Positions 1 through 5,841 of a stretch of DNA of 9,195 nucleotides are shown here, piece by piece. The first letter of the stretch is position 1; every line of letters starts with the position of its first letter. Source of the stretch: CAZJOD01 sp964547525 (GTDB taxonomy: Bacteria > Bacillota > Clostridia > JAAYHZ01); contig CAZJOD010000146.1 in assembly GCA_964547525.1 (NCBI GenBank), positions 1 to 9,195 on the forward strand. Direction: 5' to 3'. The notes under the pieces were generated by a model that was given only the letters and a program-made list of their open reading frames with translations, was not told the origin of the DNA and ran no database searches. A program made the translations under genes and the position numbers.

Positions 1-33
1 ATACCGATTAAAAACCAAAAGGAGAAATAAGAT

Positions 34-249
34 ATGTATAAAACAAAAAATAAAGGCACTCAAGATAATAGTATAAATGATGTTTCTAAGCTGCCGCTGA
101 AAAATAGAATATACAGATGGTTAATATTTATATTGATAATTATTATCGCTGTTTCTGTCGCATTAATTATTAAGAATTTGGATGAGAATAATGATGACAA
201 TTTAAACGCATACCGTTCCTATAATATTGAATGCCGCAGCTATATATAA
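34..249 (+). CDS. small single-pass membrane protein of unknown function
   Basis: This 71-residue protein is not a family I recognise. It has a polar, basic N-terminal part (residues 1-28), one strongly hydrophobic segment rich in Ile (about 29-47) and an acidic, Asn-rich tail (48-71). This fits a single-pass membrane protein with the N-terminus probably inside, by the positive-inside rule (Lys/Arg before the helix, Asp/Glu after it). The start is supported by GGAG at 21-24, nine bases before the ATG. Its stop lies 13 bases before the kduD-like start, whose ribosome binding site fills the gap, so the two are probably co-transcribed. It could be the tail end of an operon reaching in from the left, a small accessory subunit, or a remnant. 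The coding call rests on the good ribosome binding site and the clean topology, not on homology. Confidence 0.6.
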   Translation: MYKTKNKGTQDNSINDVSKLPLKNRIYRWLIFILIIIIAVSVALIIKNLDENNDDNLNAYRSYNIECRSYI

Positions 250-262
250 CAGGAGTTAATAA

Positions 263-1012
263 ATGAATAATTTCTTTAATTTATCAGAAAAACGCGCCTT
301 GGTAACCGGAGCGACAAGAGGTTTAGGAAAAGCCATGGCTGAAATTTTAATAGAATATGGAGCCGCAACTGTGATAACCGGCACATCCGATTTGGTTAAT
401 AATGTTGCCGGTGAAATAGGTGCAGTTGCCGGAATAAAAGGAAATTTTCTGGATAGAAAAAAGCTTGAAGCGGTTTATAACGAAGCCATTGAGAAACTAA
501 ACGGCGCACCGGATATTTTAATCAATAACGCTGCAATCCAAAGAAGAGCCGCATGTGAAAATTTTACCGATCAGGATTGGGATGATATAATACAAGTAAA
601 CTTAAGTTCTGTATTTACGATGTGCAAGCTGGCAGGTAAAAACATGCTGGAAAAAGGGTATGGAAAAATTATAAATGTTGCTTCTCTAATAAGTTTCTTT
701 GGAGGGTATAACATACCGGCGTATGCCGCTTCAAAAGGCGGTGTAGCGCAAATAACCAAATCTCTATCTAACGCTTGGGCCGGACGGGGTATAAATGTTA
801 ATGCCATAGCACCCGGATATATGGCTACGGATATGAACGAGGCATTAATCTCCGATGAGGTTAGGAACAAAAAAATTCTTGACAGGATTCCTGCCGGAAG
901 ATGGGGAACCCCGAATGATGTAAAAGGTATTACTGTCTTTTTAGCGTCGTCTGCATCCGATTACATAAACGGTGCTGTTATACCGGTTGACGGAGGGTAC
1001 TTAGGTGCATAA
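263..1012 (+). CDS. kduD: KduD-like short-chain dehydrogenase (2-dehydro-3-deoxy-D-gluconate 5-dehydrogenase / gluconate 5-dehydrogenase type)
   Basis: This is a classical SDR oxidoreductase of 249 residues, the usual length. The Rossmann cofactor motif TGATRGLG lies at 15-22, NNAA (usual NNAG) at 88-91 and the structural Asn at 113. The catalytic set is Ser141, Tyr154 and Lys158 in YAASK, and the PG motif lies at 184-185. The stretches INVNAIAPGYMAT, IPAGRWGTP and the C-terminal VDGGYL are those of KduD and gluconate 5-dehydrogenase proteins. KduD interconverts keto-sugar acids with NAD(H) in the cytoplasm during pectin, glycosaminoglycan or uronate breakdown. The start follows AGGAG at 251-255 with seven bases between. 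It probably shares a transcript with the small membrane protein upstream and converges on the sialidase-like gene. SDR family and fold are certain. The exact substrate is inferred, since KduD and gluconate 5-dehydrogenases are hard to separate by eye. Confidence 0.88.
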   Translation: MNNFFNLSEKRALVTGATRGLGKAMAEILIEYGAATVITGTSDLVNNVAGEIGAVAGIKGNFLDRKKLEAVYNEAIEKLNGAPDILINNAAIQRRAACENFTDQDWDDIIQVNLSSVFTMCKLAGKNMLEKGYGKIINVASLISFFGGYNIPAYAASKGGVAQITKSLSNAWAGRGINVNAIAPGYMATDMNEALISDEVRNKKILDRIPAGRWGTPNDVKGITVFLASSASDYINGAVIPVDGGYLGA

Positions 1013-1042
1013 ACAATAAAGAAATCATCCGGGGATTGTTAT

Positions 1043-2128
1043 TTAGTCGGGTAGATTCCAACGGCTCCATAATAAACCGGGTAAATCTTCAGGTTTTGCT
1101 TGTTGATAATACACTGTAAGTATGCTCTTATCCGATAATTCAATTGATGCGGGATAACCTGTATCATAATTAGGTGTATCAAGCCTTATGGCATATTCTC
1201 CGGTCCATGTGTTTCCGTTATCGTAGCTTATCATGGCTAACTGTCCGTAGGGGGGATTAGTCCCGGTTTTCGGATACCCTCTATATCCGTATACACATAT
1301 AATAGCGCCTGATGAGTGTTTCAAAAGATGTGGAGGAGAACCTTTCGCATTTGTGGGAACCGGGTTGCTCCAAGTTTTACCACCGTCATCGGATAGAATT
1401 TTAAAGAAAGTAAAACAGTCTTTTTGATACCGAACCATACCGATAATTTTCCCGTCGTCCAACTCTACTGCATGTGGTTCATGACAATAATCAACGTCAA
1501 ACGAGCCGGTATCAACAGCACACGTTTCTACCCATGTTAAGCCTCTGTCGTAACTTTTATATACCATAATACCTCTTTTTTCTTGATCATTATTGAAATA
1601 CCTGCCTAAATATAACAAGCTTCGGTCCTTTAATTGAATGGGTCCGTGAGGAGCGGTTACAGGAATTCTGATTCTTCTGTTAAAGCTAATACCGTTTGAA
1701 CTTTTCATAACATAGCTTCCTGCGTAATGATTTATGGTTTTATCATCCCAAAATTCAAGTTCTTCAAGTATTTCCGGTTCAGAAGTAGAATGTGCTTTTT
1801 TGGACATATAACTTTTTTCATCTAAAGTGAACCATGATGCCAGTACTGATCCGTCATCCAATGTAATCAAGCCAACATCTCTGTCGTCTAAAGGAGTATC
1901 GTTAATTATGTTAGGTCCTGTCCAGTTTTGTCCGGAATCTTTACTATAAAACAGGACTGTCTTACCCCAAGGATCAACATGCTTATGGCGTAATCCGGAT
2001 GCTCCTGCGATTAGAGTTCCGTCATGCGTTTTAGTTATACTCGGCCACCCGAAATAGCCGAAGAAATACTCTTTAGGCATGCTGCAAATAATCCCGTGTT
2101 CTGCATTTAAGCTTTTAAATTCATTCAT
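1043..2128 (-). CDS. sialidase-fold (BNR/Asp-box) protein, intracellular
   Basis: A 361-residue beta-propeller protein of the sialidase superfamily. Four clear Asp boxes (S-x-D-x-G-x-x-W) are visible: SKDSGQNW 62-69, SYDRGLTW 192-199, SDDGGKTW 246-253 and SYDNGNTW 301-308. A fifth, degenerate one lies at about 143-149. The spacing fits a six-bladed propeller. There is no signal peptide or membrane segment, so it should act in the cytoplasm on small sialosides or related sugars. The position of the usual Arg-Ile-Pro motif reads GWPSI (27-31), so the first arginine of the catalytic triad is not where expected; a true exo-alpha-sialidase is therefore unproven. The start follows AGAGGT (minus strand) with five bases between. 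It converges on kduD with only 30 bases between them and is divergent from the MFS transporter. The fold is secure, the substrate is unknown. Confidence 0.85.
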   Translation of the reverse strand: MNEFKSLNAEHGIICSMPKEYFFGYFGWPSITKTHDGTLIAGASGLRHKHVDPWGKTVLFYSKDSGQNWTGPNIINDTPLDDRDVGLITLDDGSVLASWFTLDEKSYMSKKAHSTSEPEILEELEFWDDKTINHYAGSYVMKSSNGISFNRRIRIPVTAPHGPIQLKDRSLLYLGRYFNNDQEKRGIMVYKSYDRGLTWVETCAVDTGSFDVDYCHEPHAVELDDGKIIGMVRYQKDCFTFFKILSDDGGKTWSNPVPTNAKGSPPHLLKHSSGAIICVYGYRGYPKTGTNPPYGQLAMISYDNGNTWTGEYAIRLDTPNYDTGYPASIELSDKSILTVYYQQAKPEDLPGLLWSRWNLPD

Positions 2129-2222
2129 GTTTTACCTCTTTTCAATTGAATTACAGGTATATGTAACTCAGGTCCAAAATTTAATATTTCTTAAAAAAAA
2201 TTTCTATCGGAATCACACTTAT

Positions 2223-2251
2223 ATTTTACATATAATATCAGTAACCGGCAA
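2223..2251 (-). promoter_or_regulatory. possible sigma-A-like promoter for the sialidase-like gene
   Basis: Read on the minus strand, TTGCCG (2251-2246) and TAAAAT (2228-2223) are separated by 17 bases. The boxes match 4/6 and 5/6 of the consensus. A transcript from here would have a leader of roughly 90 bases before the ATG at 2128. The AT-rich setting makes chance matches likely. Confidence 0.3.
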
Positions 2252-2357
2252 GTGATATAATTTATAACTTATATCCGATGAAAGGAAACATATTATATTT
2301 ATGTTACATATAGAAAAACTATTGATTTTTACTTTTTTGCACATATAATGTATGTAT

Positions 2358-2462
2358 TGATTTCATTGCAATAACTCACTTACAGTGAACCGGAGTGTAC
2401 CGATGCCGATTAGTCTTACAAAAATATCATTACCTATAAATATTGTTATTGCAATAGAATCA
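2358..2462 (+). repeat. MITE-like repeat, copy 1
   Basis: The ends form an inverted repeat: 2358-2375 and 2445-2462 match at 16 of 18 positions, around a 69-base centre. The five bases just outside are TGTAT on both sides (2353-2357 and 2463-2467), as expected for a target-site duplication. A second copy in the opposite orientation lies at 4277-4380 beyond the MFS gene. The best-conserved part (2357-2405) matches it at 41 of 49 bases. No transposase is present, so this would be a non-autonomous element or its remnant. Alternatives are a noncoding structural repeat or the decayed end of a duplicated gene. Confidence 0.6.
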
Positions 2463-2487
2463 TGTATTGATTTTTTAAAGTTAAGTC

Positions 2488-2511
2488 TATTCCTTCGTAT
2501 TGATAGGAATA
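2488..2511. promoter_or_regulatory. dyad upstream of the MFS promoter, possible operator
   Basis: TATTCCT (2488-2494) and AGGAATA (2505-2511) form a perfect 7-bp inverted repeat with a 10-base spacer. It ends 24 bases before the proposed -35 box of the MFS gene. Position and symmetry suit a dimeric regulator. No regulator gene is in the window and I do not recognise the motif. Confidence 0.3.
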
Positions 2512-2535
2512 ATCTATATTTAGCAATAAATAATC

Positions 2536-2564
2536 TTGAAAATGATTAAAAACACCTGTATCAT
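2536..2564 (+). promoter_or_regulatory. probable sigma-A-like promoter for the MFS gene
   Basis: TTGAAA (2536-2541) and TATCAT (2559-2564) are separated by exactly 17 bases. Each box matches the consensus at five of six positions. Transcription would start about 45 bases before the ATG at 2617. It lies downstream of repeat copy 1, which would therefore not be in the transcript. Confidence 0.45.
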
Positions 2565-2616
2565 GATAAGTATAAGAAAAGGATGTAAGCTTTAACTCAG
2601 CATGAGGAGCGATAAA

Positions 2617-4047
2617 ATGAAATTGTCAAAGAATAAATTACATGATATACATAAGAGGATTATTTTTGGTAATGATCCCGGTATCATAAATGCAAAATAT
2701 TATAAGAATCTAAAGGTCTTTATTGATCATTTATTACCTGCTACTATTATGTTATCGCTGGTAGGCAGCGCTTTTCTTACCGGTGTCATGTTACAAATGG
2801 GTTTTTCTGATACCACTATGGCTATGGTCACATTGATCCCAAGTATATTAGGTATATTTTCTTTATTTGCAGGCCCGTTTTTAGAAAAGCTTAAACGAAA
2901 AAAACCTTTTGTTGTTTTATCGGTTATTATAGTTAATTTTTTTAGAATTGCAGTTGTATTTATACCTTATGTCGTATCAAAAGAACATTTTCTATTATTG
3001 TTTATGGTTATGTACTGTGTAGCTTTTAGTGTTAATGCCATATTGGCTGTTGCATTCAATAACATATATATAAACTCCATCGACAGGGGAATACAAGCAA
3101 AGTTTATTGGGTTAAGGAATAAAATAAATCTAATTTTTAATATTATTTTTCCTTTGATAATAGCTACAATTGTCGATATGATACCTCAGGAGCATACATA
3201 TACCGCTTTTACCGTTATGTTTACATTAGCTTTCGTATTTGCAATTATAGAAGCATTCGTCTTGAAAAAACTTGATGAACCTGAAATTAAAAAGATGAAT
3301 TATAAAGACATAAATCTAAAAAACATAATAATGATACCTATAAAAAATAAAGAATTTGTAAAGATTACCGTTATCGCTTGCGCATTTTATCTTACATATT
3401 TTATATCCGGTAGTTTTCTTAATGTATTTATGTTAAAGTATCTAAATATGTCTTATAGTATATTCACACTAGGCATTACCATCAGCTATATAATTCAGTT
3501 TTTTACATATGGTATAGGTGGTAAAATAGTAGATAAGTTCGGAAGTAAAATACCGACGGCATTAGGTGTATTATACCATTCCGTTTTTAGCCTGTTTTTT
3601 GTTTTTGTTACGAAAAATACAGTGGCGTTATGGTATTGTTTGGCTTATATATTTTTAGCGGTCTTTGTGCCTACATTCAATATAGCAATTTATAAGTACC
3701 GCTTTGATGTTATGGGCGACGAAGCACAAACTTATTATGATGGTTTTTATACGGCTGCAGTCGGTATTGTTATACTTATAGCTCCTATGATAGGAGGTTT
3801 TTTAAAAAATATTATAGAAACAATACCTTTTTTGTATAATTTAATGGATTATGCGCAATTCAAATTATTGTTTATAATATCATTCGTGACCATGGCAATA
3901 ACCGGATATATAGCTTTGCGAGGAGTTAAAAAGTCGGGTGACACTGCAAATACAAAAGGTGAATTTAAAAGATTTATAATAACAGAAACTTTTATTGGAA
4001 AAATAATGTATAATAGAAGATTGCGTAAATACAAAGATGTGGAATAA
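2617..4047 (+). CDS. MFS transporter of unknown substrate
   Basis: This is a 476-residue polytopic membrane protein with about 12 hydrophobic segments in two halves, the major facilitator layout. Loop motifs resembling MFS motif A occur in both halves: GPFLEKLKRKKP at 86-97 and GGKIVDKFGSKIP at 301-313. A basic C-terminal tail (about 436-476) is cytoplasmic by the positive-inside rule. I place the start at 2617 rather than at the ATG at 2602, because GAGGAG (2604-2609) lies seven bases before 2617 and inside the longer reading, where it would be an ideal ribosome binding site. The gene is divergent from the sialidase-like gene, which hints at sugar or sugar-acid transport, but the sequence does not show the substrate. 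Copies of one repeat flank it in opposite orientation. Confidence 0.87.
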   Translation: MKLSKNKLHDIHKRIIFGNDPGIINAKYYKNLKVFIDHLLPATIMLSLVGSAFLTGVMLQMGFSDTTMAMVTLIPSILGIFSLFAGPFLEKLKRKKPFVVLSVIIVNFFRIAVVFIPYVVSKEHFLLLFMVMYCVAFSVNAILAVAFNNIYINSIDRGIQAKFIGLRNKINLIFNIIFPLIIATIVDMIPQEHTYTAFTVMFTLAFVFAIIEAFVLKKLDEPEIKKMNYKDINLKNIIMIPIKNKEFVKITVIACAFYLTYFISGSFLNVFMLKYLNMSYSIFTLGITISYIIQFFTYGIGGKIVDKFGSKIPTALGVLYHSVFSLFFVFVTKNTVALWYCLAYIFLAVFVPTFNIAIYKYRFDVMGDEAQTYYDGFYTAAVGIVILIAPMIGGFLKNIIETIPFLYNLMDYAQFKLLFIISFVTMAITGYIALRGVKKSGDTANTKGEFKRFIITETFIGKIMYNRRLRKYKDVE

Positions 4048-4113
4048 TTATTCATGTTGTATATAATTTCATTACAAAAACTCATATACCAAACTGTAAT
4101 TGTAATAAAAAAA

Positions 4114-4147
4114 GTTATAAAGCATGTTTTTAACTTCTTTTTATAAC
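4114..4147 (+). terminator. weak AT-rich hairpin after the MFS gene
   Basis: GTTATAAA (4114-4121) and TTTATAAC (4140-4147) are a perfect 8-bp inverted repeat with an 18-base loop, followed by a T run at 4156-4161. An overlapping 6-bp alternative pairs CATGTT (4123-4128) with AACATG (4145-4150). The stem has almost no G-C pairs and the T run is eight bases away, so it is a poor intrinsic terminator. It is listed because its position, 66 bases after the stop, is right. Confidence 0.25.
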
Positions 4148-4242
4148 ATGAACAATTTTTTATAAATGAAAGCGGTTTATTGAATCCAAATAAGGATAAA
4201 ATTATAATATATCTATATGTATAGAGTATTTATCTAATGTTC

Positions 4243-4262
4243 TTGCAAAAGATTGCAAAAGA
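4243..4262 (+). repeat. 10-bp tandem duplication
   Basis: The unit TTGCAAAAGA occurs twice head to tail, followed by TT and then a degenerate continuation. It ends 14 bases before repeat copy 2. It looks like a slippage product. Confidence 0.7.
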
Positions 4263-4276
4263 TTATAAAATAAATA

Positions 4277-4380
4277 TGGTTGTACTGCAAAAACAATATT
4301 TACAGATGACGGTAATTTCAATGACAAAGAAGCATTGGCATACACCGATTCACAGTAAGTGAGTTATTACATTGAAATCA
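4277..4380 (-). repeat. MITE-like repeat, copy 2 (opposite orientation)
   Basis: Read on the minus strand from 4381, this aligns with copy 1 from 2357 to its end. By hand I count 41/49, then about 17/30, then 22/26 matching bases, with one single-base gap: about 76% over 105 positions. Its own terminal inverted repeats have decayed to about 12 of 18. The flanks are A/T only, with AAATA at 4272-4276 and again at 4380-4384 if the boundary is shifted by one base, so no firm target-site duplication can be claimed. Because the copies point in opposite directions, the MFS gene sits between them as in a composite element. Confidence 0.55.
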
Positions 4381-4475
4381 AATATAGTTTCTAGATATTG
4401 CCGGTTATACATCAACCTTGATATCGGTAAAGCTTAATAATTTTCATACGGCATATACAAAGGGAGGATACCAAA

Positions 4476-5417
4476 TTGATTACAATACTCGCTCCGGCTT
4501 ATAATGAAGAAGACGTTATAAGGTTGTTTTACACAAGAGTTTGTGAAGTAATTAAAAATATAAACGAAGATTTTGAATTGTTATTTATTAACGACGGCAG
4601 CACCGATAAAACTTTGAATAAATTGATAGAATTATCTCTACAAGATGATAGAGTATCTTATATAGATTTATCGCGAAATTACGGTAAGGAAATCGCAATG
4701 GCCGCCGGCTTCGATCATGTTAAAGGCGATGCCGTAATAATAATGGATGCCGATTTGCAGGACCCGCCGGAATTAATAATACAAATGATTAAAGAATGGA
4801 AAAAGGGGTACGATGATGTTTATGCCAAGCGAAGTTCAAGAAAAGGAGAAACCGGTTTTAAAAAGACCACTTCAAAATGTTATTGGAGTATATTGGCGAA
4901 AATATCCGATATACCTGTCTTAAAAGATACCGGTGACTTTCGGCTGCTTGACAGAAAGGTTATAGACGCGTTAAAGTCCATTCGTGAATCGGAACGCTAT
5001 ACGAAAGGGTTATATAGTGTTGTGGGGTTTAAGAAAAAAGAAATATTATATGATCGTGAAGAAAGAGCCGCCGGTAGGACTAAGTACAATCTGAAAGCTA
5101 TGTTATTACATGCAATGCATGGGATTACATCTATGTCTGTGTTTCCCCTCAAACTATCTTCTATAACAGGTTTATCGATTATAACAGTTAATCTGATATA
5201 TTTACTGGTTTTAATACTCAGAGCTGTATTTGCTAATAAAAATATTAATATGGCATCATGGTTAATATTTATAGTATTGCTAGTAGGTGGGTTACAATTG
5301 GTATTCTTAGGTGTTATAGGTGAATATCTAGGAAGAATATTTAAAGAATCAAAAGGGCGCCCCCTATACTTTATTAATGAATATCACAGTGGGAGAAAAT
5401 ATGACAGTAAAATTTAA
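4476..5417 (+). CDS. GtrB/DPM1-type polyisoprenyl-phosphate glycosyltransferase (GT2)
   Basis: This 313-residue enzyme has an N-terminal GT-A domain and two C-terminal membrane segments (about 224-251 and 262-284). Visible motifs are PAYNEED (7-13), NDGSTDKT (39-46), the metal and nucleotide-sugar motif DADLQDPPE (91-99), TGDFRLLDR (152-160), GRTKY (200-204) and GEYLGRI (282-288). Proteins of this type move a sugar from a nucleotide donor onto undecaprenyl phosphate on the inner face of the membrane, in GtrB, YkcC and ArnC-like systems. The start is TTG at 4476, eight bases after AGGGAGG (4461-4467). It begins exactly at the conserved first beta strand, and no ATG nearby fits better. It is the first gene of a tight three-gene unit, overlapping the next by 17 bases. 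The sugar is not evident. Confidence 0.92.
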   Translation: MITILAPAYNEEDVIRLFYTRVCEVIKNINEDFELLFINDGSTDKTLNKLIELSLQDDRVSYIDLSRNYGKEIAMAAGFDHVKGDAVIIMDADLQDPPELIIQMIKEWKKGYDDVYAKRSSRKGETGFKKTTSKCYWSILAKISDIPVLKDTGDFRLLDRKVIDALKSIRESERYTKGLYSVVGFKKKEILYDREERAAGRTKYNLKAMLLHAMHGITSMSVFPLKLSSITGLSIITVNLIYLLVLILRAVFANKNINMASWLIFIVLLVGGLQLVFLGVIGEYLGRIFKESKGRPLYFINEYHSGRKYDSKI

Positions 5418-5841
5418 ATGGATAAAAGAAAATATTAAGCGCGAATTAGTAACTATGATAAAATATGGGTCGGTGGGAGTTATGAATACGGCAGTGTTCT
5501 CGGGAATTACATTCTTGGCGAGTCTTACAGGAGTACATTACTCAATATATACCGCCATAGGGTATATAATATCAATTTTATTTAGCTTTTACATGAATAA
5601 CAGATTTACTTTCAAAGAAAACGGTGGTGAAATAAAGTCTTTATTACTAAAATTTTTAGGTGTAACACTATCACTTATGTTACTGGTCCAACTAATTCAA
5701 TATCTATTTATTGATGTATTAGGTACAATAGAAATTATCGGTATTATTGCCGGTATGCTTTTTTATACTGTAACAGGATATGTGTTAAATAGGAATTTTG
5801 TATTTAAAAGTAAGATAAAAAATCATGGTGAGTCTATATGA
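5401..5841 (+). CDS. GtrA family membrane protein (probable lipid-linked sugar flippase)
   Basis: The 146 residues contain four predicted membrane helices (about 22-43, 48-66, 81-103 and 111-129). The two GtrA signature stretches are here: YMNNRFTFK (64-72) after helix 2 and YVLNRNFVFK (127-136) after helix 4. GtrA proteins are thought to flip undecaprenyl-phosphate-linked sugars across the membrane. I choose ATG 5401 over the in-frame ATG at 5377, since GGGAG (5391-5395) stands five bases before 5401 and nothing suitable precedes 5377. The start overlaps the end of the upstream glycosyltransferase by 17 bases, and the stop overlaps the next start in ATGA, signs of translational coupling. Confidence 0.9.
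   Translation: MTVKFKWIKENIKRELVTMIKYGSVGVMNTAVFSGITFLASLTGVHYSIYTAIGYIISILFSFYMNNRFTFKENGGEIKSLLLKFLGVTLSLMLLVQLIQYLFIDVLGTIEIIGIIAGMLFYTVTGYVLNRNFVFKSKIKNHGESI

Larger units (their letters stand above)
2129..2616. other. divergent control region between sialidase-like gene and MFS gene
   Basis: This is 488 bases of very AT-rich sequence with no convincing full gene. It holds a possible minus-strand promoter for the sialidase-like gene (2223-2251), a repeat copy (2358-2462), a dyad (2488-2511) and a possible plus-strand promoter for the MFS gene (2536-2564). A minus-strand frame stays open from about 2548 down to a stop at 2363-2365 but shows no start with a ribosome binding site. The region is also rich in runs of A and T, so short motif matches here should be read with caution. 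Confidence 0.6.
4048..4475. other. gap between MFS gene and gtr-like operon
   Basis: This is 428 bases without a convincing gene. It holds a weak hairpin after the MFS gene (4114-4147), a 10-bp tandem duplication (4243-4262), repeat copy 2 (4277-4380) and the ribosome binding site of the next operon. A weak promoter candidate, TTGAAA (4372-4377) with GATATT (4394-4399) at 16-base spacing, overlaps the outer end of the repeat and could serve the gtr-like operon, but I hold it only loosely. Confidence 0.55.

Noticed and set aside
571..870. Minus-strand open frame of 99 codons inside the dehydrogenase gene.
   Set aside because: It lies wholly antisense to a clear SDR coding region, with no domain, and is explained by the codon structure of the plus-strand gene.
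1013..1042. Possible bidirectional terminator between kduD and the convergent sialidase-like gene (AACAAT and ATTGTT around a CCGGGG centre).
   Set aside because: The arms pair only six bases with a long unpaired interior, and alternative stems are four bases. There is no convincing hairpin followed by a T run in either direction.
2602..2616. Upstream ATG giving a five-residue longer MFS protein.
   Set aside because: The purine-rich GAGGAG lies within these codons and is ideally placed for ATG 2617. No ribosome binding site precedes 2602.
4278..4358. Open frame in the gap ending DKEALAYTDSQ, resembling part of an S-layer homology or other secreted domain.
   Set aside because: It has no start with a ribosome binding site, is only about 26 codons long and lies inside repeat copy 2. 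The other copy does not preserve this frame: the differences fall mainly at second codon positions and the one-base indel breaks it.
2242..4408. TAACCGGCAA (2242-2251) and TTGCCGGTTA (4399-4408) as an outward extension of the flanking inverted repeats.
   Set aside because: Their distances from the two repeat copies differ greatly (about 107 and 18 bases), so they do not align as one structure. A 10-bp match is weak on its own.
5377..5400. Upstream ATG giving an eight-residue longer GtrA-like protein.
   Set aside because: GGGAG at 5391-5395 serves ATG 5401. Nothing suitable lies before 5377, and GtrA proteins normally begin close to the first helix.
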